Assembly (NCBI RefSeq): GCF_000341735.1
Contig: NZ_KB455575.1
Span: forward strand, 2,507,802-2,571,801
Length of the DNA stretch: 64,000 nt
Direction: 5' to 3'
Source: Methylotuvimicrobium buryatense 5G
GTDB taxonomy: Bacteria > Pseudomonadota > Gammaproteobacteria > Methylococcales > Methylomonadaceae
Position 1 is the stretch's first letter. Each line of letters begins with the position of its first letter. Under the pieces are notes generated by a model. That model was given only the letters and a program-made list of their open reading frames with translations. It had not been told where the DNA came from and searched no databases. Both the position numbers and the translations under genes were made by a program. Of the stretch, positions 45,172 to 55,541 are shown piece after piece.

Positions 45172-45327
45172 TACCTATCGCACTTCAAATTTCGGCATTA
45201 GCGTATGGAGGCCTGGATGTTCGGCAAAGGCTTTGGCAGCATGGATGCTGTCATAGAGTCTACATGGAAGTATTCACGGCGTCCTTTAGCGGACACCCAT
45301 GCGCCGAATTTTGATCTACGACGGTTA
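45172..45327 (+). repeat. Type B element, third of the mosaic
   Basis: Starts TACCTATCGCACTTCAAATT and ends with TTTTGATCTACGACGGTTA. The stem is GGCAGC/GCTGTC (one G-U type pair), and the core CTACATGGAAGTATTCACGG is followed by CGTCCT. The left arm has lost a few bases relative to the copy at 41781. Confidence 0.75.
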
Positions 45328-45439
45328 TAGTAAGTAATTTACAACGAAATGCCTAGTCGCCCATGCCTTAGTATTTCGGCGCATCACCCCAAAACTTACG
45401 AAACCCAATTAATCCACCACTCTCTATAGCCTTCCAATT

Positions 45440-45910
45440 ATGGCAATCGAAATAGAACACAAATTTTTATTACTTAATAACGACTGGCGAAAATCGGTCA
45501 CCAAATCCATAAAGTACAAACAAGGGTATCTAGCATCGGAAAAGAACACTTCAATCCGCGTAAGAATCAGCAATACCAAAGCATGGCTCAACATTAAAAG
45601 CGCCACAATAGGCAATTTTCGCCATGAATACGAGTACGAAATTCCTCATCAAGATGCAGAAGAAATAATCAACAATCTCTGCAGAAAACCACTGATTGAA
45701 AAAACCCGTCACTTGATACCGATAGGCCCGCATATTTGGGAAATCGATGAGTTCGAAGGAGAAAACCAAGGACTCATTGTCGCTGAGATTGAGTTACAAG
45801 AAACCGATCAAGCCTTCATTAAACCGGAATGGGTAGGACAAGAAGTCACGCATGATTTGCGATATTACAACAACAACTTATCATCAAACCCCTTTTCGAA
45901 TTGGCGATAA
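45440..45910 (+). CDS. CYTH domain triphosphatase-like protein
   Basis: A 156-residue CYTH (adenylate cyclase/thiamine triphosphatase) fold. The defining E-X-E-X-K is in IEIEHKFLL at the start. Beta strands with charged residues lining the tunnel follow (RVRISNTKAWLNIKSA, EYEYEIPHQDAEEI, WEIDEFEGENQGLIVAEIEL). Likely an inorganic tripolyphosphate-hydrolysing enzyme; the substrate is inferred from the family. It is close to a TPR-protein gene on the same strand (60-bp gap). Confidence 0.92.
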   Translation: MAIEIEHKFLLLNNDWRKSVTKSIKYKQGYLASEKNTSIRVRISNTKAWLNIKSATIGNFRHEYEYEIPHQDAEEIINNLCRKPLIEKTRHLIPIGPHIWEIDEFEGENQGLIVAEIELQETDQAFIKPEWVGQEVTHDLRYYNNNLSSNPFSNWR

Positions 45911-45970
45911 ATTAACTTTGTTTCATAAATATCATTGAAATAGAGATTTTTTTGCCATATTATTTGCAGC

Positions 45971-46633
45971 ATGAAAAGATTAATTTTTGTTGTTTTTTTG
46001 CTACTCCCATACCAAGGCTTCGCTACCGAGCTTGACCGTATCGTTCACTCGATTGAAGCCGAGTGGGCCTCGATTTATTTTTCCTCAAAAATTCGCAACA
46101 AAGAAAACGCCTATACTTGCTTACTGGATAGAACCAAAGAATTAGCCAACCAAATCCCAGACAGCCCAGAATTAATGTTTTGGCAAGCCACCATCATTGC
46201 CTCTAGAGCCGAACATCAAAATCCCATCGAAGCCTTGGCTGCCATTCACAAAGCACAAGATCTGTTATTAAAAACCATAAGCATTAAACCCGACACACTG
46301 GAAGGATCCGCGCTTATTACATTAGGCTCACTCTACTATCAGGCACCTGGCTGGCCCATCGCATTCGGTGACGACAAAAAAGCCGAGCAATACCTCAAAA
46401 AAGGACTGCAAATCAACCCTAAAGGCATAGAAAGCAACTTTTACTATGGCCAATATCTCTTAAATAAAGACCGGCCGGAGCAAGCGATTGAATATTTCAA
46501 AACCGCATTAAAAGGACCGATACGCGAAGAGCAAAAATTTGCCGACTCTTCTCTTAAAGAAAAAATAAAAATGATAATATCCAAAACAGCCCTTGGATCG
46601 GAAACAAAAAAGAAACATATCGCATCTTTATAG
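45971..46633 (+). CDS. Exported TPR-repeat protein
   Basis: A 220-residue protein with a signal peptide (MKRLIFVVFLLLPYQGFATE, cleavage after about residue 19). Several tetratricopeptide repeats follow, for example ALAAIHKAQDLLLKTISIKP, EQYLKKGLQINPKGIESNFY and YGQYLLNKDRPEQAIEYFKT. Such periplasmic TPR proteins act as scaffolds; TRAP-transporter TatT-like proteins are one match in form. The specific role is unknown. A Lys-rich tail ends the protein. Confidence 0.8.
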   Translation: MKRLIFVVFLLLPYQGFATELDRIVHSIEAEWASIYFSSKIRNKENAYTCLLDRTKELANQIPDSPELMFWQATIIASRAEHQNPIEALAAIHKAQDLLLKTISIKPDTLEGSALITLGSLYYQAPGWPIAFGDDKKAEQYLKKGLQINPKGIESNFYYGQYLLNKDRPEQAIEYFKTALKGPIREEQKFADSSLKEKIKMIISKTALGSETKKKHIASL

Positions 46634-47507
46634 ACCAAACTGCCGTACCCAACAATTCGCAGCACAACCAAGCAGCCCAACCTAAGGTATCCCAAAAAAA
46701 CAACCTCCTTGAGTCATGAGCGTTGCCGAGGATTCAGTAACTCGCTTGGCAGGACGCCGATAATACCTCCTTACAGGCTTGACGACTCCTTTCCTTGCCG
46801 CCGGAACCTGCAAAATCAGTTTCCGATCCCGCCATAAAAAGAGCATTATTTATGATCGAATTTAAAACATATTCCCCGCTTTATTACTGCAAATCCGCAT
46901 TACCGGCATACCATCAAGAACCCTCGAGTGAATCGATTTACCAGCCTCACCCGTAAGCAAATAACGGCAATTCATACATAATTTTTTCTTCCCACCTAAC
47001 CCATTTCTTTCAAAGACAAGAAGTGAATACTTACTAACGGTAACATCTAGATAATCTATTGATATACCTTATGAACTTCATATGCTTTATAGTAAACCAC
47101 CGAATTATTGTTAATGCTCGAAAACCCGAAGTTCTTATCTAAATTTTCGATATGCAAAAAAGCCGACTCCGAAGAGGGCGCGACAGCTCTCGACAGACAA
47201 TCGGCGGCAGAAGTAGCCGCCATTCGAGCCTAGATGGACGTGTTCATGGCACCCAGCCGGGAGAGTGACCACAATCCTCACCAACGCCATGCACTTTCAT
47301 TTACTAGGGCGATTACCTAGCTCTCATGAAAGCCAGGATTAGTCAAGTTAAAAGATTTCTTAACACGAATCGAACATGCTCATCTCAACTTGAGCGATAT
47401 TTTGTATAATGTATTTATAATTTCAAGAGATTCATTCAGAACCTGCTTTCTGATATGATTAGTCCATTTAAATACGCAATTTTAATCAACATCAATTGGT
47501 AACCAAT
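46634..47507. other. Long gap upstream of fdxA with decayed palindromic elements
   Basis: 874 bp. A decayed reverse-oriented core (GGACGCCGATAATACCTCCT, then TACAGGCTTGACG) lies at about 46752-46790, and a type F element at 47140-47340. 46850-47130 is featureless AT-rich sequence. TATAAT-like hexamers at 47405 and 47416 could be the fdxA promoter, but no matching -35 was found. No gene is supported. Confidence 0.5.
47140..47340 (+). repeat. Type F core-hairpin element, diverged
   Basis: Resembles 5410-5755 without its internal insertion: it begins AATTTTCGATATGCAAAAAA and ends AGCTCTCATGAAAGCC. The stem is GGCGGC/GCCGCC and the core CCTAGATGGACGTGTTCATG. It shares with the 5.6-kb copy the right flank (CATTTACTAGGGCGATTACC versus CATTTGCCGGGGCGATGACC). 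Confidence 0.7.
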
Positions 47508-47831
47508 ATGACCTTTGTAGTCACCGAGAATTGTATTAAATGTAAATATACCGACTGCGTTGACGTTTGCCCAGTCGACTGCTTCCATGAAGGCCCTAAC
47601 TTTCTAGTTATCGACCCCGATGAATGCATCGATTGCACGCTCTGTGAACCAGAATGCCCAGCTGAAGCCATTTTTGCCGAAGACGAACTACCGGAAGGAC
47701 AAGAGATTTTTATCGAAATTAATGCTGATCTCGCAAAGAAATGGCCTGTAATCAGCGAAGTCAAGGACCCCCTGCCTAACGCCGACGAGTGGAACGGCAA
47801 ACCAGACAAAACAAAACTACTGGAAGAATGA
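47508..47831 (+). CDS. fdxA: 7Fe ferredoxin FdxA
   Basis: A 107-residue bacterial ferredoxin with one [3Fe-4S] and one [4Fe-4S] cluster, like Azotobacter FdI. Cysteines: C-X2-Y-X2-C-X3-C-P in [18 protein letters not shown] (the third cysteine spacing is typical of the 7Fe type), then [17 protein letters not shown]. The acidic C-terminal extension is complete. ATG 47508 is used; a TTG four codons earlier is less likely. It transfers electrons at low potential in the cytosol. Transcribed alone. Confidence 0.94.
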   Translation: MTFVVTENCIKCKYTDCVDVCPVDCFHEGPNFLVIDPDECIDCTLCEPECPAEAIFAEDELPEGQEIFIEINADLAKKWPVISEVKDPLPNADEWNGKPDKTKLLEE

Positions 47832-47871
47832 TCCGCTAACAACAAACCATTACCAAAGCGACATCGCCATC

Positions 47872-47915
47872 CTGCATACGTGCCTGCTCTTTATAAGAGC
47901 AAAGCACGCATGCAG
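47872..47915 (+). other. Hairpin after fdxA
   Basis: CTGCATACGTGCCTGCTCTT and AAGAGCAAAGCACGCATGCAG form a long, slightly bulged stem 40 bp after the fdxA stop. There is no T-run, so a factor-independent terminator is uncertain; it may protect the mRNA 3' end. Confidence 0.6.
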
Positions 47916-47941
47916 CGTCAAGCACATCCAACCTACTACTT

Positions 47942-48089
47942 ATACCTTTAGGACTTCAAATTTCGGAATCGCTTGAAAAGGAACCGCGATGTGCAACAAA
48001 GGCTTTGTGCACATGAAGCCAGCATAGCGCCTGCAGACATATTCACAGCACACTTTGACCCTAGAAACGATTTTCATCATGAAGAGTAA
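47942..48089. repeat. Type B element, decayed
   Basis: TACCTTTAGGACTTCAAATT then TCGGAATC mark the left end. The interior (CCTGCAGACATATTCACAGC) is strongly diverged from the core. Confidence 0.6.
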
Positions 48090-48124
48090 GAGGTTAATTC
48101 AATATCCTGTTATGCATTTACATA

Positions 48125-48280
48125 TACCTATCGTAGATCAAAATTCGGAACCGGGAGGCCCGTCAAAGGACGCCGTGAATACGTCCATGTAGACCCTATA
48201 CCAGCTCCATGCTGGCAAAGCCCTTACCGAGCACCCCGGCGCCTCCTAAAGCACTGCCCATATTTGAAGTACGAAAAGTA
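48125..48280 (-). mobile_element. MITE-like element type B (156 bp)
   Basis: Starts TACCTATCGTAGATCAAAAT after TA, ends GAAGTACGAAAAGTA. The stem is GCCAGC/GCTGGC, and the core GGACGCCGTGAATACGTCC is perfect. The right flanking TA is lost (TT). It has the same length as the copies at 13854 and 20871. Confidence 0.82.
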
Positions 48281-48289
48281 TTCATAAAA

Positions 48290-48340
48290 CTCAAGACATA
48301 AAAAAAGCCGGTTTAAAACCGGCTTTTTTTATGTCTTGAG
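48290..48340. terminator. Bidirectional intrinsic terminator after rplQ
   Basis: A 24-bp perfect inverted repeat, CTCAAGACATAAAAAAAGCC (then GGTTT) with AAACCGGCTTTTTTTATGTC (then TTGAG). The GC-rich inner stem AAGCCGG/CCGGCTT is followed by T7 in either direction. It ends the ribosomal protein operon and shields it from fdxA. Confidence 0.96.
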
Positions 48341-48353
48341 TGGTCAGACAATC

Positions 48354-48734
48354 TTATTCGGCATTATCGCTAGCTATTGGGCGATCTACCAATTCAACAT
48401 AAGCCATAGGAGCTGAATCGCCGGATCTAAAACCACACTTCATAATACGTAAATATCCACCTTGACGATCTTTATAACGCGGTCCCAGCTCATTAAACAA
48501 TTTAGTTACTACAGAGCGATCACGCAATTTGGCAAACGCCAACCTTCTCTTTGCAACTGAATCTTCTTTGGACAATGTGATAATCGGTTCTGCGTAACTT
48601 CTTAACTCTTTAGCCTTAGGTAAAGTAGTTTTGATAAGCTCATGCTTAATTAACGAACCAACCATATTGCTGAATAGCGCCTTACGGTGGCTACTATTCA
48701 TATTAAACTTTCTTCCTGACTTGCGATGTCTCAT
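48354..48734 (-). CDS. rplQ: 50S ribosomal protein L17
   Basis: A 126-residue large-subunit protein. It starts [20 protein letters not shown], with the usual [20 protein letters not shown]. It is the last gene of the ribosomal cluster, 25 bp after rpoA, followed by a strong terminator. Confidence 0.98.
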   Translation of the reverse strand: MRHRKSGRKFNMNSSHRKALFSNMVGSLIKHELIKTTLPKAKELRSYAEPIITLSKEDSVAKRRLAFAKLRDRSVVTKLFNELGPRYKDRQGGYLRIMKCGFRSGDSAPMAYVELVDRPIASDNAE

Positions 48735-48759
48735 TGTAAGTACGACCTAAAGTTATAAT

Positions 48760-49770
48760 TTAAAAACTGTTTTGATTCTGATCAACCAGATTATCAGGAG
48801 GCCAATTTTCTAGGCGCATACCTAGCGATAATCCTTTTAAAGCCAGCACATCTTTTATTTCAGTGAGGGACTTTTTGCCTAAGTTGGGTGTCTTTAGCAA
48901 CTCAACTTCAGTTCTTTGAATCAAGTCACCAATGTAAAAAATATTTTCTGCTTTTAAACAGTTTGCCGATCTGACAGTTAATTCTAAATCATCAACAGGC
49001 CTCAACAACACAGGATCGATATCCGGACCTTCTTGAGGAGCCTCTTTTTCATCTACAGGTGGCGCAACTTTCTCAAAATCAACGAATACTGACAACTGAT
49101 CATGCAAAATAGTTGCCGCTAGCTTTATAGTTTCTTCAGGATCAACCGTTCCATTTGTCTCCAATTCGACTATTAACTTATCGAGATTGGTTCTTTGCTC
49201 TACACGCGTACTTTCAACTTGATAAGCTACTTTTATAATCGGACTAAACGAAGCATCAACCTGCAAACTACCGATTATCGGATTATCTGATTGTTGTTTA
49301 CGCGCACTGACCGGCTCATATCCGCGCCCCCTTCTTACGCGGATCTTCATATTAAACTGCTTATCCTGGGTTAGATTTGCAATAACCAAATCAGGATTAA
49401 CAATCTCTACATCGTGAGGCAACTGTATATCTGCAGCAGTAACAACGCCGACACCGCTCTTGGAAATAGTTAATACAACATCATCTTTCGAGTGCAAAAG
49501 GACTGCTAATTTCTTTAAGTTCAAGATAATATCAATAACGTCTTCTTGAACACCTTCAATTGCCGTATATTCGTGCAGCACCCCTTCAATTTCTATATCA
49601 GTAACTGCGCAGCCAGGAATCGAAGACAATAACACCCGTCTCAAAGCGTTGCCAAGCGAATGTCCGAATCCACGCTCAAGAGGCTCTATTACAATCCTTG
49701 AATGATTAGCGGATTTGCTTACTACCTCAACAAGACGAGGTTTCAATAAGCCGGAAATACTATTCTGCAT
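48760..49770 (-). CDS. rpoA: RNA polymerase alpha subunit
   Basis: 336 residues. The N-terminal domain ([30 protein letters not shown]) dimerises and assembles beta and beta'. A linker around residues 235-250 leads to the C-terminal domain ([40 protein letters not shown]) which contacts UP elements and activators. In the alpha operon position between rpsD and rplQ. Confidence 0.98.
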   Translation of the reverse strand: MQNSISGLLKPRLVEVVSKSANHSRIVIEPLERGFGHSLGNALRRVLLSSIPGCAVTDIEIEGVLHEYTAIEGVQEDVIDIILNLKKLAVLLHSKDDVVLTISKSGVGVVTAADIQLPHDVEIVNPDLVIANLTQDKQFNMKIRVRRGRGYEPVSARKQQSDNPIIGSLQVDASFSPIIKVAYQVESTRVEQRTNLDKLIVELETNGTVDPEETIKLAATILHDQLSVFVDFEKVAPPVDEKEAPQEGPDIDPVLLRPVDDLELTVRSANCLKAENIFYIGDLIQRTEVELLKTPNLGKKSLTEIKDVLALKGLSLGMRLENWPPDNLVDQNQNSF

Positions 49771-49794
49771 TTATATCCCTTAGTTTAAGGTTTA

Positions 49795-50415
49795 TTATTT
49801 TGAGTATAACTCAACAACAAGCTGCTCATTAATATCGGAACCTAATTCAACGCGATCAGGTAAAGATTTAAAGGTACCAGCCATGTCCTTGCTATTAACA
49901 TCAACCCAATTCGGGAATCCGTATTGCTCAGTGACAGTTAACGCATCAATGATTCTTTGCTGTTTTTTGGCTTTTTCCCTGACACTAATTACATCACCAG
50001 GCTGAACCTGATATGAAGGAATATTAACCAACGATTCGTTGACCATAATCGATTTATGACTAACCAACTGTCGCGCTTCAGCTCTAGTAGCAGCAAAACC
50101 CATTCGATAAACGACGTTATCAAGCCTAGACTCAAGAAGGTTTAATAGGTTTTCGCCCGTTGCCCCTTTCTTTAAATCCGCAGTCTTGTAGTAATTTCTA
50201 AATTGTTTTTCCAGTACGCCGTAAATTCTTCTAATTCTTTGCTTAGCACGTAACTGCAATGCATAATCGGAACTTCTTGTACGCTTAGTACCGTGTTGCC
50301 CAGGCCGCTGGTCAAGCTTACACTTACCTTCTAACGACTTGCCTCTACTTTTTAAAAAAAGATCGGTCCCTTCTCTACGGCTTAATTTACACGTAGGGCC
50401 AAGATATCTTGCCAT
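49795..50415 (-). CDS. rpsD: 30S ribosomal protein S4
   Basis: 206 residues. Begins [20 protein letters not shown], with the S4 RNA-binding domain around [31 protein letters not shown]. In other gammaproteobacteria S4 represses its own operon by binding the rpsM leader; an equivalent site was not looked for in detail. Confidence 0.98.
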   Translation of the reverse strand: MARYLGPTCKLSRREGTDLFLKSRGKSLEGKCKLDQRPGQHGTKRTRSSDYALQLRAKQRIRRIYGVLEKQFRNYYKTADLKKGATGENLLNLLESRLDNVVYRMGFAATRAEARQLVSHKSIMVNESLVNIPSYQVQPGDVISVREKAKKQQRIIDALTVTEQYGFPNWVDVNSKDMAGTFKSLPDRVELGSDINEQLVVELYSK

Positions 50416-50433
50416 AACAAACTACTCCAGAAC

Positions 50434-50820
50434 TTAAACGCGGCGTTTTTTAGGTGGACGACAACCGTTATGAGGGATTGGCGTCACATCAATTATGTTG
50501 CTGATTTTGAAACCCAAGTTACTTAACGAACGAACGGCCGACTCTCTCCCAGGCCCAGGACCTTTGATTAATACGTCTAGATTTTTCATTCCGTATTCTA
50601 AAGCGACAGAACCGGCTCTTTCGGCAGCAACTTGAGCAGCAAAAGGAGTACTTTTTCTTGACCCCCTAAAACCGGAACCACCTGACGTTGCCCATGAGAG
50701 CGCATTACCTTTTCTATCGGTAATAGTAACAATGGTGTTATTAAAGGAGGCATGCACATGCGCAATGCCATCCGCTATTTCTTTTTTAATGCGTTTTCGC
50801 GCACGATTTGGACTTGCCAT
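50434..50820 (-). CDS. rpsK: 30S ribosomal protein S11
   Basis: 128 residues. Recognised by [40 protein letters not shown] and the C-terminal [18 protein letters not shown]. Platform protein of the small subunit. Located 18 bp upstream of rpsD and 29 bp after rpsM. Confidence 0.98.
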   Translation of the reverse strand: MASPNRARKRIKKEIADGIAHVHASFNNTIVTITDRKGNALSWATSGGSGFRGSRKSTPFAAQVAAERAGSVALEYGMKNLDVLIKGPGPGRESAVRSLSNLGFKISNIIDVTPIPHNGCRPPKKRRV

Positions 50821-50849
50821 TTATCTATGAACCTCTTATCGAAATATCT

Positions 50850-51206
50850 TTATTTTCTAATAGGCTTGCGAGGGCCCTTACGGGTTCTTGCGTTCGTCCG
50901 TGTTCTCTGCCCTCTTAAAGGCAGGCCTCGACGATGTCGGATACCACGATAACAACCAAGATCCATCAATCGCTTGATGTTCATTGAAACTTCACGCCGC
51001 AAATCACCTTCCACGGTCATTTTGGAAATCACATCACGAACAGAATCAAGCTGTTCTTCCGTTAATTCTTTAATTTTTTTTGACGGTGCTATACCTACTT
51101 TTTCGCAAATCTGATTTGCTGTTTTGCGTCCAACACCATAAATCGCTGTCAATGCAATCTCTGCATGCTTATGATCTGGTACGTTAATCCCGGCAATACG
51201 TGCCAT
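50850..51206 (-). CDS. rpsM: 30S ribosomal protein S13
   Basis: 118 residues. Begins [20 protein letters not shown], ends with the basic tail [20 protein letters not shown]. It contacts tRNA and the large subunit. First gene of the alpha block; the 78-bp gap to rpmJ is the largest in the cluster. Confidence 0.98.
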   Translation of the reverse strand: MARIAGINVPDHKHAEIALTAIYGVGRKTANQICEKVGIAPSKKIKELTEEQLDSVRDVISKMTVEGDLRREVSMNIKRLMDLGCYRGIRHRRGLPLRGQRTRTNARTRKGPRKPIRK

Positions 51207-51284
51207 TTAGATACTCCCCTGAGCAATGACTCTAAAGTTAAGCGCCGAATAATAACATTTTATGATTTATGGCGCAATAGAAAA

Positions 51285-51398
51285 TTATCCTTGACGTTGC
51301 TTATGGCGTCCATCTTCACAGATCACCCTTACAACCCCATTTCTTTTTATGACTTTGCATTTTCTGCATATTTTTTTAACTGACGCACGAACTTTCAC
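51285..51398 (-). CDS. rpmJ: 50S ribosomal protein L36
   Basis: A 37-residue zinc-ribbon protein, start GTG at 51398, reading [20 protein letters not shown] then [17 protein letters not shown]. Zinc ligands C11, C14, C27 and His at 32-33 are present, so it is the zinc-binding (C+) form. A GGAG site lies 8-11 bp before the start. It sits between secY and rpsM as usual. Confidence 0.97.
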   Translation of the reverse strand: MKVRASVKKICRKCKVIKRNGVVRVICEDGRHKQRQG

Positions 51399-51428
51399 AA
51401 TGCACTCCGTAATACTTGAAATACTTAT

Positions 51429-52751
51429 TTATTTTTTAAGATGCGCTTTTTTCATCAAGCCTTCGTATTGCTGCGACATCATATGCGTCTGCATCTGAGA
51501 GATAAAATCCATCACGACAACAACGATAATCAACAACGAGGTTCCGCCAAAATAAAATGGCACATTCCAATAAACGATCAGGAATTCAGGCAGTAAACAA
51601 ACACCTGTGATGTAAAAAGCACCAATTAACGTAAGACGCGTCATCACTTTATCTATATAAGCACTGGTTTGTTGCCCAGGCCTTATTCCAGGCAAAAACG
51701 CACCCGACTTTTTTAAATTGTCCGCAGTTTCTTTCGAATTAAAAACCAAAGCGGTATAGAAAAAGCAGAAAAAGATGATAGCCGCCGCATAAAACATAAC
51801 GTAGACTGGCTGACCGGGCGATAACATGGTTGCAATATCCTTTAACCAACCAAAACCCTCTGCGTTACCGAACCAACCCGCAACCGTAGCCGGAAACAGA
51901 ATAATGCTGGAGGCAAAAATAGGCGGAATAACACCCGCCATATTAAGCTTTAAAGGAAGGAAGCTACTTTGCCCGGCATACATTCTCCTTCCTTGCTGTC
52001 TTTTAGGATAATTGATAATAATCCTTCGCTGCCCTCTTTCGACAAAGACAACCAATGCAGTAACGGCAATAGTCAGTAAGAAAAGTAAAATAATGAACGC
52101 GCTGTTCATTTCACCGGTTCTTGCAAGCTCCAATGTCCCACCGACAGCAGATGGAAGTCCTGACACGATACCGGCAAATATAATTAATGAAATACCGTTG
52201 CCGATACCTCTTTCAGTCACCTGCTCGCCCAACCACATCAAAAATATGGTCCCTGTAACGAGTGTTATCGTCGTTATGAGAACAAAACTCATCCCTGGCG
52301 CAATAACAACAGATAAGCCTCCGGCCGTTTGATTTTGCAAAGCTATTGAAATACCAACAGCCTGAAAAGTCGCCAGAACTACGGTCCCGTAACGCGTATA
52401 CTGAGATATTTTACGCCTTCCGGACTCGCCTTCTTTTTTCATCTGCTCCATCGTGGGAATAACCACAGTCATCAATTGCATGATAATCGAAGCAGAAATG
52501 TAAGGCATGATACCAAGAGCAAATAAGCTTAAACGCATCAATGCTCCACCCGAAAACATGTTAAACATATCGAGAATGGAACCGCTTTGCTGTTCAAACA
52601 TAAGGGCTAACGCTTTTGGGTCGATGCCAGGAACAGGGATGTGAGCCCCTACTCGATAGACGAAAAACGCCCCCAGCACGAATAGCAATCTAGACCTTAA
52701 TTCTGAATAGCCACCTGCTTTTTCAGCCATTTGTGCTCTTGTTGTATTCAC
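51429..52751 (-). CDS. secY: Preprotein translocase subunit SecY
   Basis: A 440-residue, ten-helix channel protein of the Sec translocon. Recognised by [35 protein letters not shown] and [16 protein letters not shown], and by the plug region after the first helix. The C-terminal part includes [20 protein letters not shown]. It lies between rplO (0-bp gap) and rpmJ. Confidence 0.98.
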   Translation of the reverse strand: MNTTRAQMAEKAGGYSELRSRLLFVLGAFFVYRVGAHIPVPGIDPKALALMFEQQSGSILDMFNMFSGGALMRLSLFALGIMPYISASIIMQLMTVVIPTMEQMKKEGESGRRKISQYTRYGTVVLATFQAVGISIALQNQTAGGLSVVIAPGMSFVLITTITLVTGTIFLMWLGEQVTERGIGNGISLIIFAGIVSGLPSAVGGTLELARTGEMNSAFIILLFLLTIAVTALVVFVERGQRRIIINYPKRQQGRRMYAGQSSFLPLKLNMAGVIPPIFASSIILFPATVAGWFGNAEGFGWLKDIATMLSPGQPVYVMFYAAAIIFFCFFYTALVFNSKETADNLKKSGAFLPGIRPGQQTSAYIDKVMTRLTLIGAFYITGVCLLPEFLIVYWNVPFYFGGTSLLIIVVVVMDFISQMQTHMMSQQYEGLMKKAHLKK

Positions 52752-53186
52752 TTAGACCTCTACTTTGCCGCCAGCCGCTTCAATAGATACTTTTGCGCCT
52801 GCAGTCACTTTTATACCTTTCAAAGTAACAGCTTTTGAAATTTCACCTGATTGAATTACTTTAGCAGTTTTAGTGAAAACAGGAACAACACCAGTTTCGA
52901 TCAATACTTGCAAATCGATGGTTTCAGTCGGCAAATTAGCCAATTCACTTAAACGTACTTCTGCTGTTAAACGCTTGCATCTTGAAGTAAAACCTACCTT
53001 CGGTAATCTTCTTTGAAGGGGCATTTGTCCACCTTCGAATCCAACCTTATGAAATCCACCGCTTCTAGCTTTTTGGCCTTTATGCCCTCTTCCACAGGTT
53101 TTCCCAAGGGTAGACCCGATACCGCGACCAACACGCTTGGCTTTTTTTCTTGATCCTTCAGCAGGACTTATTGAATTCAAGTACAT
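52752..53186 (-). CDS. rplO: 50S ribosomal protein L15
   Basis: 144 residues. [20 protein letters not shown] then [20 protein letters not shown] is diagnostic. The start overlaps the rpmD stop by one base and the stop abuts the secY start. Confidence 0.98.
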   Translation of the reverse strand: MYLNSISPAEGSRKKAKRVGRGIGSTLGKTCGRGHKGQKARSGGFHKVGFEGGQMPLQRRLPKVGFTSRCKRLTAEVRLSELANLPTETIDLQVLIETGVVPVFTKTAKVIQSGEISKAVTLKGIKVTAGAKVSIEAAGGKVEV

Positions 53187-53371
53187 TACAATTCCTCTAC
53201 CTTTAGCATGTAGGAAACTTTATTAATCATCCCACGATTTTCAGGGGTATCGATAACCGATACCGTATGATTAATACGACGTAAACCTAAACCTTTTAAG
53301 CAAGCCTGATGACTTGCTAAACGACCGTGTTTACTTTTTGTCATTGTTAATTGTAATTTTTTATCTGACAT
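53186..53371 (-). CDS. rpmD: 50S ribosomal protein L30
   Basis: A 61-residue protein: [20 protein letters not shown] then [20 protein letters not shown]. Normal size; lies between rpsE and rplO. Confidence 0.97.
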   Translation of the reverse strand: MSDKKLQLTMTKSKHGRLASHQACLKGLGLRRINHTVSVIDTPENRGMINKVSYMLKVEEL

Positions 53372-53376
53372 AACAA

Positions 53377-53883
53377 CTATCCGATTATCTGCTCAACAGA
53401 CAGGCCGCGCTTGGCTGCGATGTCTTTTGGCTCATGCATTTCAGTTAACCCGGCAATCGTCGCTCTAACAACATTAATCGGGTTGTTCGTTCCAATGCAT
53501 TTGGCCAAAACGTTATGAACACCGACCACTTCGAATACCGCACGCATTGCTCCGCCGGCAATGATACCGGTACCTTCCGACGCTGGTTGCATATAGACTT
53601 TTGCCGCCCCTGTGGACGCCGTAACTGCATATTGCAAAGTATCGCCTTTTAGAGCGACTTTACGCATGTTTTTTCTTGCCTGTTCCAACGACTTTTGGAT
53701 TGCAACGGGTACTTCTCTGGCTTTACTCACGCCATAACCCACACGCCCCTCACCGTCGCCAACGACTGTTAAAGCAGCAAAGCCGAAAACCCGACCGCCT
53801 TTCACAACTTTTGCAACACGACGTACCGATACTAATTTTTCTTGTAAACCGTCTGTACTTGCTTGAGATGGTGCTGTAGCCAT
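53377..53883 (-). CDS. rpsE: 30S ribosomal protein S5
   Basis: 168 residues. The double-stranded RNA-binding domain starts [20 protein letters not shown], and [20 protein letters not shown] follows. Residues of the S5 loop implicated in decoding fidelity and spectinomycin binding lie in this part. Confidence 0.98.
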   Translation of the reverse strand: MATAPSQASTDGLQEKLVSVRRVAKVVKGGRVFGFAALTVVGDGEGRVGYGVSKAREVPVAIQKSLEQARKNMRKVALKGDTLQYAVTASTGAAKVYMQPASEGTGIIAGGAMRAVFEVVGVHNVLAKCIGTNNPINVVRATIAGLTEMHEPKDIAAKRGLSVEQIIG

Positions 53884-53893
53884 AATAAATCTC

Positions 53894-54247
53894 CTAAAAT
53901 TTTAAACCGGCTTCACGCGCGGCATCAGCAAGCGCTTTAACACGCCCATGATATTTAAAACCTGAGCGGTCAAAAGCCACTTCAGTGATTCCAGCCGCAA
54001 TGGCTTTTTGGGCTACAAACTTTCCAACTTCAGCAGCTGCTTCGACGTTTCCCGTGTTCTTTACGGCTGATTTGATTTCAGCCTGAACAGTCGAGGCACT
54101 TGCAAGTGTGTGCGTCCCATCAGAACTAATGACCTGCGCATAAATATGTTGCGAGGTTTTATGTATGGTCAAACGGTTCGCGCCAGAGTTTTTAATTTTG
54201 CTGCGCAGTTTTAGAGCGCGCTTTAAGCGTGATGCTTTCTTATCCAT
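53894..54247 (-). CDS. rplR: 50S ribosomal protein L18
   Basis: 117 residues. [20 protein letters not shown] and the C-terminal [20 protein letters not shown] identify it. It binds 5S rRNA with L5. Confidence 0.98.
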   Translation of the reverse strand: MDKKASRLKRALKLRSKIKNSGANRLTIHKTSQHIYAQVISSDGTHTLASASTVQAEIKSAVKNTGNVEAAAEVGKFVAQKAIAAGITEVAFDRSGFKYHGRVKALADAAREAGLKF

Positions 54248-54256
54248 TACTTTACC

Positions 54257-54790
54257 TTACTTCTTCTTGGCTTCTTTTCTGACTACATTCTCATCAGCAT
54301 ATCTAACACCTTTACCTTTATAAGGCTCCGGCGGACGATACGCTCTAATCTCTGCAGCAACCTGACCGACTTTTTGCTTATCAAAACCTTTGATAATAAT
54401 TTCGGTTTGACTAGGGGTTTCTATCGTTATGCCCGCAGGCACTACATAATCAACCGGATGAGAAAATCCAAGAGATAAGCCCAAAGTATCACCTTTAGCT
54501 TGTGCTCTATAACCGACACCGACTAAAGCCAATTTCTTTTCAAAACCTTGCGAAACGCCGATTATCATATTGTTAATTACGGCACGAGCGGTCCCGGCTT
54601 GGGAATTGGCAATTTTATCACCCTTATCCCACTTAATTTCGATTTGGCTGTTATCGATGACCAGACTTACTTTTTCATGTAATGCGGCAGACAGCTGACC
54701 TTTAGTCCCTTTTACAGTAACTTCATTGCCTTCGAGTTTGATATCAATTCCGCTTGGTAGAGCGATAGGTACTTTTGCAATTCTTGACAT
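54257..54790 (-). CDS. rplF: 50S ribosomal protein L6
   Basis: 177 residues, two duplicated domains. MSRIAKVPIALPSGIDIKLE at the start and EIRAYRPPEPYKGKGVRYAD near the end are characteristic. It lies near the sarcin-ricin loop and elongation factor site. Confidence 0.98.
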   Translation of the reverse strand: MSRIAKVPIALPSGIDIKLEGNEVTVKGTKGQLSAALHEKVSLVIDNSQIEIKWDKGDKIANSQAGTARAVINNMIIGVSQGFEKKLALVGVGYRAQAKGDTLGLSLGFSHPVDYVVPAGITIETPSQTEIIIKGFDKQKVGQVAAEIRAYRPPEPYKGKGVRYADENVVRKEAKKK

Positions 54791-54805
54791 GACTTGGCTC
54801 CCTAA

Positions 54806-55201
54806 TTAACAAACAGTACAAACAACTTCACCGCCATGCCCTATCGCACGTGCCGCTCTGTCAGTCATGACACCTTTCGATGTCGAAACGATAGCTATGC
54901 CCAGGCCGCCCAAAACCTTTGGAAGTTCTTCCTTCGACTTATAAATTCTTAGCCCGGGTCTGCTGATTCTTTTTACTTTTTCAATGACGGGTCGGCCTTG
55001 ATAGTATTTTAATACTATGGTCATTTCACTATGACTACCTTTCGTTTCAACACTATAGTCAGTTATGTAACCTTCATCTTTTAACACTTTTACGATGGCT
55101 ACCTTCAATTTTGAAGAAGGAAGTTTAACGCTAATTTTTCCGGCAGATTGACCATTTCTAATTCTAGTCAACATATCTGCTATTGGGTCTGTCATACTCA
55201 T
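54806..55201 (-). CDS. rpsH: 30S ribosomal protein S8
   Basis: 131 residues from [21 protein letters not shown] longer frame from 55228 would add nine residues overlapping rpsN and is not supported by family length. In enterics S8 represses the spc operon by binding near rplE. Confidence 0.97.
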   Translation of the reverse strand: MSMTDPIADMLTRIRNGQSAGKISVKLPSSKLKVAIVKVLKDEGYITDYSVETKGSHSEMTIVLKYYQGRPVIEKVKRISRPGLRIYKSKEELPKVLGGLGIAIVSTSKGVMTDRAARAIGHGGEVVCTVC

Positions 55202-55221
55202 TTCAATTCTCCAAACAGATC

Positions 55222-55527
55222 TTACCAACTCGCCTTAACCAAACCAGGCACATCACCACGCATGGTCGATTCTCTTAATTTATTTCGAGATAAACCGAAT
55301 TTGCGATAATAGCCATGGGGACGACCGGTGATATTGCACCGGTTGCGCAAACGAGAAGCGCTCGAATCCCTAGGTAGCTTTTGTAATTGAAGATGAGCAG
55401 CTTCTTTTTCTTCAAAAGAAGCGCCGGGATTGCGAATGATTTCCTTTAACTCTTTTCGCTTGGTGTCATATTTCTTTACTAATTTGTTACGCTTGACTTC
55501 GCGCGCAATCATTGATTTTTTCGCCAT
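55222..55527 (-). CDS. rpsN: 30S ribosomal protein S14
   Basis: A 101-residue, cysteine-poor long form: [20 protein letters not shown] and [34 protein letters not shown]. The zinc-binding C-X2-C motifs of the short form are absent (C- type). Confidence 0.98.
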   Translation of the reverse strand: MAKKSMIAREVKRNKLVKKYDTKRKELKEIIRNPGASFEEKEAAHLQLQKLPRDSSASRLRNRCNITGRPHGYYRKFGLSRNKLRESTMRGDVPGLVKASW

Positions 55528-55541
55528 TACTCGATCGCCTT

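Larger units (their letters stand above)
44683..45439. other. 757-bp gap with a B-E-B repeat mosaic
   Basis: sodB promoter region at 44683-44900, then three palindromic elements end to end (44924-45078, 45081-45171, 45172-45327). Small frames at 45062-45314 are read from these repeats. No gene is supported. Confidence 0.7.
47832..48289. other. Gap between fdxA and the ribosomal cluster
   Basis: It holds a hairpin at 47872-47915 and two type B elements (47942-48089 decayed, 48125-48280 good). No gene is supported. Confidence 0.65.

Noticed and set aside
46850-47130. Possible small gene or tRNA before fdxA
   Set aside because: No cloverleaf, ribosome-binding site or sustained frame was found.
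47396-47421. fdxA promoter from TATAAT-like hexamers
   Set aside because: Two candidate -10 hexamers are present but no -35 at proper spacing, so no feature was called.
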